From: UBA1737 sp964474685 | Lineage (GTDB): Bacteria > Bacillota_I > Bacilli_A > ML615J-28 > CAG-313 | Direction of reading: 5' to 3' | DNA: 27,514 nt | NCBI GenBank assembly: GCA_964474685.1 | Contig: CAYYTE010000011.1 | Coordinates: forward strand, 1-27,514 | Part shown: positions 17,011 to 24,088 of the stretch, piece by piece | Layout: each line of letters opens with the position of its first letter | How positions within the stretch are numbered: the first letter of the stretch is position 1 | Notes under the pieces: model-generated | Seen by the model: the letters and a program-made list of their open reading frames with translations, nothing else | Told to the model about the DNA's origin: nothing | Databases searched by the model: none | Translations under genes and position numbers: made by a program

Positions 17011-17840
17011 TATGATAGCTCCTTTAATTTATTTTTTTTATGTTTAAAGCAAGTCAGTAAATTATATCCTACTAATACAAAGAATGTACCAAAGACTAAA
17101 ATTGTATCATAAGCATAAACTGCTGGAGATAACGATTTACCTTTTCTAAGATATACAATCATAGATACATTATTTAAACTACCAAGACTTGCACCTGTAA
17201 AATAACTAATAGTAAAATCATCAATACTCATTGTAAATGCAAGAAGCATTCCCGCAAGTATTCCAGTTTTTATCGAAGGAATAATAACCTTCATTAAGGC
17301 CTTTATGGGGCTACAGCCTAAATCTACCGCCGCATCATATAAGTTTAAATCTAACTGACTCACTTTCGGGAGGACACTTAGAACAACATATGGGATACAA
17401 AAGAATAAATGGGCTAAAAGAATTGTCGAAAAACTCATCTCTTGAAAAATTATCTTAAAGACAACCATTAAACAAATACCCGTAATGATATCCGCATTTA
17501 CAATAGGAATATTGTTTAAAAATATCATTCTTTGGCGCCATTTCTTATTCAAGAAGTGAATACCAATTGCAAAGAGAGTTCCTAATATAGTTGATAAAAT
17601 AGTTGCTGAAACAGTAAACGCAAAAGTGTTACCAATTGCGTTCAATAGTTGTTTTGCTTCTAAAGTCGTTGGATGAAACAACTCTTGATACCAATGAAAC
17701 GTAAAATAGGAAAATTCTTCAGAATTCTTCGAATTATTAAAACTTTGTAAAGCAATCATAAAGATTGGCATATAAAGTAATAATACTACAAGAATAATAA
17801 AGATTATTTTACTTGTTTTAGATATAACTTTTTTAACCAT
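17010..17840 (-). CDS. potC: Spermidine/putrescine ABC transporter permease PotC
   Basis: 276 residues with six predicted membrane helices; the first follows KKVISKTSK. The EAA-loop is DAAVDLGCSPIKALMKVIIP (about 186-205), which contacts the ATPase, followed by GILAGMLLAFTMSIDDFTIS, the conserved PotC/YdcV segment with SIDDFTIS. It forms the transmembrane channel with PotB. Overlaps potB at its start and potD at its end by one base each (TAATG), so expression of the four parts is tightly coupled. Confidence 0.95.
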   Translation of the reverse strand: MVKKVISKTSKIIFIILVVLLLYMPIFMIALQSFNNSKNSEEFSYFTFHWYQELFHPTTLEAKQLLNAIGNTFAFTVSATILSTILGTLFAIGIHFLNKKWRQRMIFLNNIPIVNADIITGICLMVVFKIIFQEMSFSTILLAHLFFCIPYVVLSVLPKVSQLDLNLYDAAVDLGCSPIKALMKVIIPSIKTGILAGMLLAFTMSIDDFTISYFTGASLGSLNNVSMIVYLRKGKSLSPAVYAYDTILVFGTFFVLVGYNLLTCFKHKKNKLKELS

Positions 17841-18670
17841 TATAAGAGTGTTTCTCCTTCCTTATCAAATCTATTTACAAGAATCAAACTCAAAGTAACA
17901 ACAAGAAGTAAAACGACCGATACCATTGCACCGACACCATAGGTAGATAATTGTTGAAATTGATGTTCGATATAACTACCTAATAAACTCGTTACACCTA
18001 ATTTTTCAGCAACGCCAAAGTTCGTACATGCGGGTAAGAACACCATAATAACACCACTAATTACACCACTTAAAGATATAGGAAGTACGACTTTAAAGAA
18101 TACCTGTTGCTTGTTGGCACCCAAATCGTTTGCGGCATCATATAATGATACATCAATCTTTTCAAGTGCAGTATAAATAGGTAAAATCATAAAAGGTAAA
18201 TAAGTAGATACCATACCAATAACAACCGCAAGTGGGCTTCCAAACAAATCAATTGTAGATACGTTTAGCCCTATACTTGACAACATAGATGTAATAATGT
18301 TTCCGGGTTGAAAGAAATAAGCAATTGCTTTTGTTCTTAAAAGTGTATTACTCCACATCGGAAGTATTAACAAAGAAAGAACTAAGAATCTATTTTTAAA
18401 ATGACTACGGGCGATAATATATGCCATTGGATAGCCAATAAAAAAACAAATAAGAGAAGTCAAAAATGCATAATTAAAAGATAAACGAAGAGAAATTAAG
18501 AATTCTTCTGTAAACAAATATCGATAATTCGCAAGAGTAATTTCTCCATTAAATATATGGATGCCTTGGGTCTCCTCAAAGGATAATACAATCAAAAATA
18601 GTGTAGGAAAAATGGTAAGGATTGCCATCCAAGCAAAATAGAACCAAGACAGTTTTGAAAATCTTTTCAT
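17840..18670 (-). CDS. potB: Spermidine/putrescine ABC transporter permease PotB
   Basis: 276 residues, six membrane helices. FPTLFLIVLSFEE near the N-terminus and ILPMWSNTLLRTKA are typical PotB sequences. The EAA-loop is DAANDLGANKQQVFFKVVLP followed by ISLSGVISGVIMVFLPACTN. Partner of PotC in the transmembrane pore. Ribosome site is weak (GAGTGAT). The ATG follows the potA stop after a single base, so translation is probably coupled. Confidence 0.95.
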   Translation of the reverse strand: MKRFSKLSWFYFAWMAILTIFPTLFLIVLSFEETQGIHIFNGEITLANYRYLFTEEFLISLRLSFNYAFLTSLICFFIGYPMAYIIARSHFKNRFLVLSLLILPMWSNTLLRTKAIAYFFQPGNIITSMLSSIGLNVSTIDLFGSPLAVVIGMVSTYLPFMILPIYTALEKIDVSLYDAANDLGANKQQVFFKVVLPISLSGVISGVIMVFLPACTNFGVAEKLGVTSLLGSYIEHQFQQLSTYGVGAMVSVVLLLVVTLSLILVNRFDKEGETLL

Positions 18671-18671
18671 A

Positions 18672-19916
18672 TCACTCTACCACACCATCGGATGCTTCAA
18701 TAATTTCTTGTAAAACAACATCTGCACCTACAAGTTCTTCTTTCATTAAATGGATTTCATAAGGGTCAACTTTTAAACCTGCTAAATGCCCAATAGGAAC
18801 ATTTTCATAAGTATGAACAACTACTTCTTTTCCATCAACAATTACACAAAGTTCAAAATGAACTCCTTTAAATACCGAAGCATCTACAATCCCTTGTAAC
18901 TGTGCTTGTTCAAGTGGTACTACATCCCAATCTTCGGGACGAATAACAACTTGGCATTTTTCGCCAACTATAAAATTATCATCAACACAAGTAAATTCTT
19001 TTTCAAAGAAGGAAACTACTCTGTTTCCTAAATATACACCTTCCATAATGTTGGATTCACCAACAAAATTTGCAACAAAGGAATTCTTAGGTTCGTTATA
19101 TATATCCTCTGGAGTACCTACTTGTTGAATAACACCATGATTCATTACTACTACCCGGTCTGACATAGTCAAAGCTTCTTCTTGGTCATGAGTAACGAAA
19201 ACGAAAGTAATGCCTAATGCTTTTTGCATTTCTTTTAATTCATACTGCATATTCTCTCTTAGTTTTAAATCCAATGCCGCAAGTGGTTCATCTAATAAAA
19301 GAACTTTCGGTCGGTTAATAATCGCACGGGCAATTGCCACTCTTTGCATTTGACCACCTGACATCTGATCAATGGGTCTTTTTTCAAAGCCCTCTAATTT
19401 GACTCTTTTTAAAGACTCACGTACTGCTTGTTCAATCAATTTGTTCATTACTTTATGTTTAAAAAACCATGAATCTTTTTGATTATTCGTAGTAATTGAT
19501 TCAACCTTTTTATTCTTTTTTGCATTTTTTTCATTAATTAATTGTTGACGAACACTGTTATATCTTTCTTCACCAAAGAATTCAAATAATTGTTTAAAAC
19601 TTTTGTTTTTTAAACCAAACGCAACATTCCCAAATACATTTAAATGAGGAAATAAAGCATAACGTTGAAAGACCGTATTAATAGGCCTTTTATGAGCGGG
19701 AATATCATTTACAGATACCCCATCCAATATGATACTTCCAGATGTAGGAGCCTCAAATCCGCCAATCATGCGAAGAGTCGTCGTCTTCCCACAACCAGAA
19801 GGCCCAACAAAAGTAACAAATTCATTTTCTAAAATATAGAGATTGATTTTATCTACAACTACTTCTCCATCAAACTCTTTTACAACGTCTTTTAATTCAA
19901 TTAACTTCTTTGCCAT
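18672..19916 (-). CDS. potA: Spermidine/putrescine ABC transporter ATP-binding protein PotA, with insertion
   Basis: 414 residues from the ATG at 19916 (MAKKLIELKD), which has AGAGG upstream. The longer frame start at 19961 lies deep inside the preceding gene. Walker A GPSGCGKTT (38-46), Q-loop VFQRYALFPH (82-91), signature MSGGQMQRVAIARA (185-198), Walker B VLLLDEP (205-211), H-loop VTHDQEEAL, and a C-terminal TOBE-type regulatory domain (about 300-414). Between Q-loop and signature there is a lysine-rich insertion of roughly 55 residues (about 104-160: KKNKKVES, then TTNNQKDS) that ordinary PotA lacks; I recall similar insertions in PotA of Mollicutes. It energises polyamine import. Confidence 0.95.
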   Translation of the reverse strand: MAKKLIELKDVVKEFDGEVVVDKINLYILENEFVTFVGPSGCGKTTTLRMIGGFEAPTSGSIILDGVSVNDIPAHKRPINTVFQRYALFPHLNVFGNVAFGLKNKSFKQLFEFFGEERYNSVRQQLINEKNAKKNKKVESITTNNQKDSWFFKHKVMNKLIEQAVRESLKRVKLEGFEKRPIDQMSGGQMQRVAIARAIINRPKVLLLDEPLAALDLKLRENMQYELKEMQKALGITFVFVTHDQEEALTMSDRVVVMNHGVIQQVGTPEDIYNEPKNSFVANFVGESNIMEGVYLGNRVVSFFEKEFTCVDDNFIVGEKCQVVIRPEDWDVVPLEQAQLQGIVDASVFKGVHFELCVIVDGKEVVVHTYENVPIGHLAGLKVDPYEIHLMKEELVGADVVLQEIIEASDGVVE

Positions 19917-19933
19917 ATAAAAAACCTCTAACT

Positions 19934-20467
19934 TTAAAAATTTGGAGGGCTTGAAACCCATATGATTACAGCAATTTCATCTGTATTGTTTTCTAAATAA
20001 TGATTCTTTGAAGTATTATAATAAAATGTTTCCCCTGTTTTACATAACCCTACTTGATTACCATAATGTACAACTACTTCACCTTGTAATACATAACCAA
20101 ACTCTTGTCCATCATGAGGATTATCTACAATCATATTCTTATGTGGATAGATCTTAAATAGAATTGGTTCCATTACATTCTTTTGAGCGTTCGGAACTAA
20201 CCAAACAGTGGTTTGATCATCAGTAGTCTTTTCCATATAATCTTCAAGTTTATAAATAAATTGTGTATCTTCATCATCAGAAAAGAACTCTTTTAAGTTC
20301 GTCCCCAATGCTTGTAATATATCCGTCAAAGTCGATATAGATGGCTCCGTTAAATCATTTTCAAGTTGTGAAATAAACCCTTTTGTCACTTCACACCTAT
20401 CCGCAAGTTCTTCTTGTGTCAGCTGTTTTAAGTTTCTTAAACTCTTAATTTTTGTTCCAATTGACAT
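19934..20467 (-). CDS. XRE-family HTH transcriptional regulator with cupin domain
   Basis: 177 residues. N-terminal Cro/cI-type helix-turn-helix (about 5-60: LTQEELADRCEVTKGFISQL), a linker, then a single cupin fold (about 105-172: NPHDGQEFGYVLQGEVVVHY, then GETFYYNTSKNHYLENN). This is the PuuR-like layout that in Bacillota is commonly the first gene of potABCD operons and senses polyamines or related ligands. Ribosome site GGAAGGAAAT precedes the ATG by about 5 bases. The 3' end overlaps the start of potA by no more than its leader. It probably represses its own operon through the palindromes at 20505-20554 (inference). Confidence 0.92.
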   Translation of the reverse strand: MSIGTKIKSLRNLKQLTQEELADRCEVTKGFISQLENDLTEPSISTLTDILQALGTNLKEFFSDDEDTQFIYKLEDYMEKTTDDQTTVWLVPNAQKNVMEPILFKIYPHKNMIVDNPHDGQEFGYVLQGEVVVHYGNQVGLCKTGETFYYNTSKNHYLENNTDEIAVIIWVSSPPNF

Positions 20468-20504
20468 AATTATTTCCTTCCTTTGGTTTATAGTTATAAA
20501 ACAT

Positions 20505-20527
20505 AAAGTTTAACATTTGTAAACTTT
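20505..20527. promoter_or_regulatory. Candidate operator for the XRE-cupin regulator
   Basis: Perfect 8-bp inverted repeat AAAGTTTA (20505-20512) and TAAACTTT (20520-20527) with a 7-base centre. It sits across the predicted transcription start (near 20525) of the pot operon, a position suited to repression by the dimeric regulator encoded just downstream. No second copy outside this promoter was noticed. Confidence 0.6.
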
Positions 20528-20531
20528 AATT

Positions 20532-20560
20532 ATTATACACTATTTATATAGTGTTGTCAA
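20532..20560 (-). promoter_or_regulatory. Perfect-consensus promoter of the polyamine operon
   Basis: Minus strand: TTGACA (20555-20560), exactly 17 bases, TATAAT (20532-20537). Both boxes are 6 of 6. The spacer contains a perfect inverted repeat CACTAT (20538-20543) / ATAGTG (20548-20553) with a 4-base centre. Such a strong promoter would need repression, consistent with the first gene encoding a regulator. Confidence 0.88.
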
Positions 20561-20575
20561 ACTAATAACATAAAA

Positions 20576-20615
20576 AAACTAACATATTTACATCTTTTAT
20601 GTAAACAGTTAGTTT
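20576..20615 (-). terminator. Terminator of the DNA invertase gene
   Basis: Two-part hairpin: outer arms AAACTAAC (20576-20583) and GTTAGTTT (20608-20615), inner arms TTTACAT (20587-20593) and ATGTAAA (20599-20605). On the minus strand it is followed by seven T (A run 20572-20578). It starts 8 bases after the invertase stop and ends just before the -35 of the pot promoter. Confidence 0.85.
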
Positions 20616-20623
20616 CAAGTGTT

Positions 20624-21226
20624 TTATATATGAATTTTCATCTCATTTGTGAATTTTTGCAATGTGTTTCTGTGCACCCCCAGCCTTTTCGCAATCTCGC
20701 ATTTCGAATATTGTTTTAATAATAACTCCGTTATTATATTTTCTTTTCCGCTTAATTTATAATAGGAAGACTTCTTACCCATAGGCCTTCCAAGAATAAT
20801 CCCTTCCGCTTTTCTTTTGGCTAAGGCTTCTTTAGTCCTAATGGAAATTAGATTTCTTTCAATTTCTGCTGATAGTCCAAAAGCAAAAGCTAATACTTTA
20901 CTTTGAATATCATCCCCTAAGTGATATCCATCTTTTATAGAAATTAGTACACATTCTTTTTGCATACATATATTCAGTATTTCCATAATCATAAATAAAC
21001 TTCTACCAAGTCTTGATAACTCAGAACAAATGATAATATCGCCTTTATTCAATTCGTTTAATAATTGTCCTAAAGCCCTTTTTGAATAGCTCTTTGTTCC
21101 AGAGATTGTTTCTTCAATCCAAGAATTTACAACTATGTTTTGTTTTTCACAATAACCATTTATTTCAAATCTTTGATTTTCAACTGTTTGTTTATCGGTA
21201 CTTACTCGAATATAACCAAATATCAT
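20624..21226 (-). CDS. Mpi-family serine site-specific DNA invertase
   Basis: 200 residues. Small serine recombinase: YIRVSTDKQTVENQRFEING (5-24) with nucleophile Ser9, CSELSRLGRSLFMIMEILNI (67-86) with the catalytic arginines in SRLGRS, GLSAEIERNLISIRTKEALA (117-136) on the long E helix, then GRPMGKKSS and a C-terminal helix-turn-helix (SKCEIAKRLGVHRNTLQKF, 174-192). The wording is very close to master DNA invertase Mpi, which in Bacteroides fragilis flips many surface-gene promoters. The start is the ATG at 21226, after AAAGGA; an in-frame ATG at 21241 overlaps that ribosome site. An inverted repeat with a promoter-like centre lies directly upstream. Resolvase instead of invertase activity is possible but less likely. 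Confidence 0.9.
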   Translation of the reverse strand: MIFGYIRVSTDKQTVENQRFEINGYCEKQNIVVNSWIEETISGTKSYSKRALGQLLNELNKGDIIICSELSRLGRSLFMIMEILNICMQKECVLISIKDGYHLGDDIQSKVLAFAFGLSAEIERNLISIRTKEALAKRKAEGIILGRPMGKKSSYYKLSGKENIITELLLKQYSKCEIAKRLGVHRNTLQKFTNEMKIHI

Positions 21227-21250
21227 ATAAAATCCTTTCATATAAATTAA

Positions 21251-21323
21251 AGCATTTTATATATGTAAAAAACTCATTATATAGAGGATTTAATTAAACC
21301 AAAATAGATAAATATAAAATGCT
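21251..21323. repeat. 12-bp inverted repeats flanking a candidate invertible promoter segment
   Basis: AGCATTTTATAT (21251-21262) and ATATAAAATGCT (21312-21323) are perfect inverted copies around 49 bases. The left arm starts 25 bases upstream of the invertase ATG. The enclosed DNA carries a consensus TATAAT reading toward the invertase. Arm length and placement next to a serine invertase fit a recombination site pair, but the segment is short and inversion is not shown by this sequence. Confidence 0.6.
21276..21304 (-). promoter_or_regulatory. Candidate invertase promoter inside the inverted repeat
   Basis: Minus strand: TATAAT at 21276-21281; at 17 bases the -35 is TTTTGG (21299-21304), a weak match. 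Predicted start about 21269, giving a leader of about 43 bases that includes the left repeat arm. Confidence 0.5.
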
Positions 21324-21337
21324 ATGGATAGCGTTTT
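21316..21337 (+). terminator. Plus-direction terminator-like hairpin at the right repeat arm
   Basis: AAAATGCTA (21316-21324), loop TGGA, TAGCGTTTT (21329-21337) pairs fully in RNA if one U-G wobble is allowed, followed by further T. It reads as an intrinsic terminator for rightward transcription, where no gene starts nearby. On the minus strand the same hairpin has one C-A mismatch and could weakly end the ABC operon. Confidence 0.55.
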
Positions 21338-21338
21338 T

Positions 21339-23165
21339 TTACAGTGGTAAATCTTTCTTTCGGAATATCACTGATCCAACAATATAGCCTATACATCCAA
21401 CAATCAATAAAATAACAAATTTCCATAAATAACTCATTGTACCATCCACTATTGAGACAACATCAAAAAGAGTTATTATGGATACATAATTAAAGTAATT
21501 GAGTGCATCCATTCGAATCATAGAAGGCATAATATTTGACCCAAATAACCCGAGCATTGTTGATACCAAAGCAAACATAGATAATCCTCCACCAATACTC
21601 ATAGAGTATTTCGTACGATTATATACGCTGGAAGCAAAGAAACAAACACCGGATAGTGTAAATAGGACTAAGAACCCACCAAGATTTAATAATAGTAAAT
21701 CAGAATAAGTTAATTTTATAATAGATAAATCTAGAGTTGACAAACAAATTAAACTAGTAATCGTCATACAAACATACATTAGGAATAAAGATATGACTAA
21801 AAATGTCCCTTGAGTAAATGTAACTTGACGCCTTTTTGTAGAAGTGGATAAGACATATGCCATTGACCCACTATCTACTTGACCACAAATTAGATTGTTT
21901 GCGGCCATAATCATATATATAATAGGAAGCAATAACCCAGCCATTTTAAAGAAGACAGTAGCTACAATTAAACTATACATATCGAGTTTTCCAATCTCTG
22001 CTAAACCTTTTGATACCTCTTGTGGAAGACTTGCAAGTAAAGTGCCCGAAATATCATTGAGTAAAGATTGTTTCATTGTATCTACCGCATTATTATATTC
22101 TTCTTCGGTTTCATATTTTCCAGAGGCGTAATCAGAATTAATTATATCCAACGCATATTGATATCTTGCATCATAAGATATGATTGCTTTTTCTCCAATA
22201 GTTTTTACTTTTTTAAAATCATAACCAAATCCCAAATACTTTTCTTTTGTTATTCCATATTCTACTAGATTATTTACCAATGCATCAATAGTAGCATCTT
22301 GTGACATAATATAAGCAATTGCAATTGCGGAGCCTTGATTTGCCCTTGATTTCCTATATTGAACTCTTTTATCTGACTTAATATACTCATCACTTGTTCC
22401 ATTTGCAAATGCAGTAGCGAGTGATTCAAAATCATATGTTACAGGGACTGTTTCATGATATTTTAAATACACCTCATTAAACTTATTTAATGGGTTAATA
22501 ATAATCATTACAACTCCTAATATTTCTTTATATTCCATTGAATCAGATGTATATGAGGAATCTAGTTTAATCATCACTTGTTGTAGGTAAGTTTCTAAAT
22601 GTTCAAATGAAGTAGAAGCAATACTAGTCGCAAATCCAGTTTCATTTACAACAGATTTAGCCTCCCACTCCGTATGTTTTGTAAGGTATTCTTCATTTGT
22701 ATCAAAATCTTCAGGGATAGGTTCTGCCTCTATCCAAGCGTTATAAGAGTTGTAGAAATTAATAGAAGTTTCATTTTTAGCTACCGGCATATTCTTTTTC
22801 CAAACAACAAGTTTTTGTTGGTACTCTTCTTCTGTTTCATCTGTCTTTATAGGTTTATTATCATACCAATGAGAAAATAAATAGTAATAGGGAGATCCTT
22901 CTGTTAAACCAACATTTAATAATTCGTCTAACTTTTCTAATGCATTAGTCGATATATTGTAATAATTAATCGACCTTTTTTCCAGCGAAGAATCAATTTC
23001 ACCCGTAATAATCGTATCTTGAATCCCATTTTTCATTGCGGTAATATTACCGCTACCACTGATCAACATTACACAAGCGAGCATAAAGCAGTTTGCGATT
23101 GTAATAATTAACCACATAGTTCCATTGGCTTTACAAGACTGTTTAAACAAAGCTTTACTAAACAT
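21339..23165 (-). CDS. ABC-2 type exporter permease with large extracytoplasmic domain
   Basis: 608 residues. One membrane helix near the N-terminus (about 18-36), then about 350 residues of soluble, charged sequence, and a C-terminal block of five to six helices from about residue 400 (LIVATVFFKMAGLLLPIIYM, then FVILLIVGCIGYIVGSVIF). This is the ABC-2 layout with the domain between helices 1 and 2 expanded outside the cell. That domain contains an internal repeat: W100...KPI...EEEY...W122 and W144...EPI...NEEY...W167. Ribosome site GGAG overlaps the TAG stop of the upstream ATPase. Likely an exporter of a lipid, peptide or drug; the substrate cannot be named. Last gene of a three-gene operon. 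Confidence 0.85.
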   Translation of the reverse strand: MFSKALFKQSCKANGTMWLIITIANCFMLACVMLISGSGNITAMKNGIQDTIITGEIDSSLEKRSINYYNISTNALEKLDELLNVGLTEGSPYYYLFSHWYDNKPIKTDETEEEYQQKLVVWKKNMPVAKNETSINFYNSYNAWIEAEPIPEDFDTNEEYLTKHTEWEAKSVVNETGFATSIASTSFEHLETYLQQVMIKLDSSYTSDSMEYKEILGVVMIIINPLNKFNEVYLKYHETVPVTYDFESLATAFANGTSDEYIKSDKRVQYRKSRANQGSAIAIAYIMSQDATIDALVNNLVEYGITKEKYLGFGYDFKKVKTIGEKAIISYDARYQYALDIINSDYASGKYETEEEYNNAVDTMKQSLLNDISGTLLASLPQEVSKGLAEIGKLDMYSLIVATVFFKMAGLLLPIIYMIMAANNLICGQVDSGSMAYVLSTSTKRRQVTFTQGTFLVISLFLMYVCMTITSLICLSTLDLSIIKLTYSDLLLLNLGGFLVLFTLSGVCFFASSVYNRTKYSMSIGGGLSMFALVSTMLGLFGSNIMPSMIRMDALNYFNYVSIITLFDVVSIVDGTMSYLWKFVILLIVGCIGYIVGSVIFRKKDLPL

Positions 23166-23167
23166 AA

Positions 23168-24088
23168 CTACTCCTTTCTAATTTGATTATTTAATATCTT
23201 TTTATTAAAATAAGATTCTAATGTAAAAGGAATTTCAGATATATATTTTAATTCATAATTTCTTAAAAGTTCAAGTAACATTTCTGAATTTTGTATATTT
23301 ATATCAATTGTTACCTGATTATATTCTTCTTGAGTTCTTATGATATTATAGAACTCTCCCTTTTCTTTTGTACTTGAAAAGTTTACGAAATCAATTGGAT
23401 TTAAAAACTCAATCTTATACTCTTTTACCAAAGGATTTTTTACAACGCTCATTGATACAGTATCTACTAAATGCCCGTTTGATATTAAAGAAACTCTATC
23501 ACAAGTTTTTTGAAGTTCTTCAAACATATGACTACTCATAAAAATAGTCTTCCCTTTTTTATGTTCTTCCTCAATTATTTTTAAAAACACTTCACGCATT
23601 AAAGGGTCTAGCCCCGTTGTAGGTTCATCCAAAATAATTATCTCAGGGTCACTCATTAATGCAGCAACAAGTGCTGTTTTTTGTTTCATACCTTTGCTCA
23701 TTCGTTTTAGATTCGCTGAAGGATCCAGCTGTAACAAGGATATTAATTCATTTGCATAATCCATACTCTTTAAGTGGAGTAATTCTTGTTGACATTTTAA
23801 AAATTCTACACCTGTTTTAAGGTCTGGAAAAGCAATTTCACCAGGCACATAACCAATATGTTTACAAATTTCACTTGCATATTTCCAAGATTCTAAAGAG
23901 TTTACATAGCAAGCACCATTTGTTGGCTTTAAAAATCCCATAATGTTTCGAATTGTAGTTGTTTTCCCACTACCATTTGTACCAATAAATCCCATCATCT
24001 CCCCTTTTTCAATCGAGAGATTGATATCGAACACGCCACATCCCGAGCCATAATCTTTTGTTAAATTCTTTATTTCTATTGTACTCAT
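23168..24088 (-). CDS. ABC transporter ATP-binding protein (second of pair)
   Basis: 306 residues. LTKDYGSGCGVFDINLSIEK, Walker A GTNGSGKTT (about 36-44), signature region RMSKGMKQKTALVAALMSDP, a weak form of LSGGQ usual in the CcmA/YhaQ group, Walker B IIILDEPTTGLDP, and H-loop MSSHMFEEL. The last ~80 residues are a C-terminal extension typical of ABC-2 drug/lipid exporter ATPases. ATG overlaps the TGA of the upstream paralogue. It probably pairs with that paralogue as a heterodimer under the single permease (inference). Confidence 0.92.
   Translation of the reverse strand: MSTIEIKNLTKDYGSGCGVFDINLSIEKGEMMGFIGTNGSGKTTTIRNIMGFLKPTNGACYVNSLESWKYASEICKHIGYVPGEIAFPDLKTGVEFLKCQQELLHLKSMDYANELISLLQLDPSANLKRMSKGMKQKTALVAALMSDPEIIILDEPTTGLDPLMREVFLKIIEEEHKKGKTIFMSSHMFEELQKTCDRVSLISNGHLVDTVSMSVVKNPLVKEYKIEFLNPIDFVNFSSTKEKGEFYNIIRTQEEYNQVTIDINIQNSEMLLELLRNYELKYISEIPFTLESYFNKKILNNQIRKE

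Noticed and set aside
20624..21226. Invertase as part of a transposon or integrated phage
   Set aside because: No transposase, terminal repeats, attachment-site duplications or phage genes are seen around it; its closest likeness is to stand-alone Mpi invertases.
21251..21323. The inverted repeat as an ordinary terminator of the ABC operon
   Set aside because: The arms are 49 bases apart and no T run follows the left arm on the minus strand; a 49-base loop is unusual for an intrinsic terminator.
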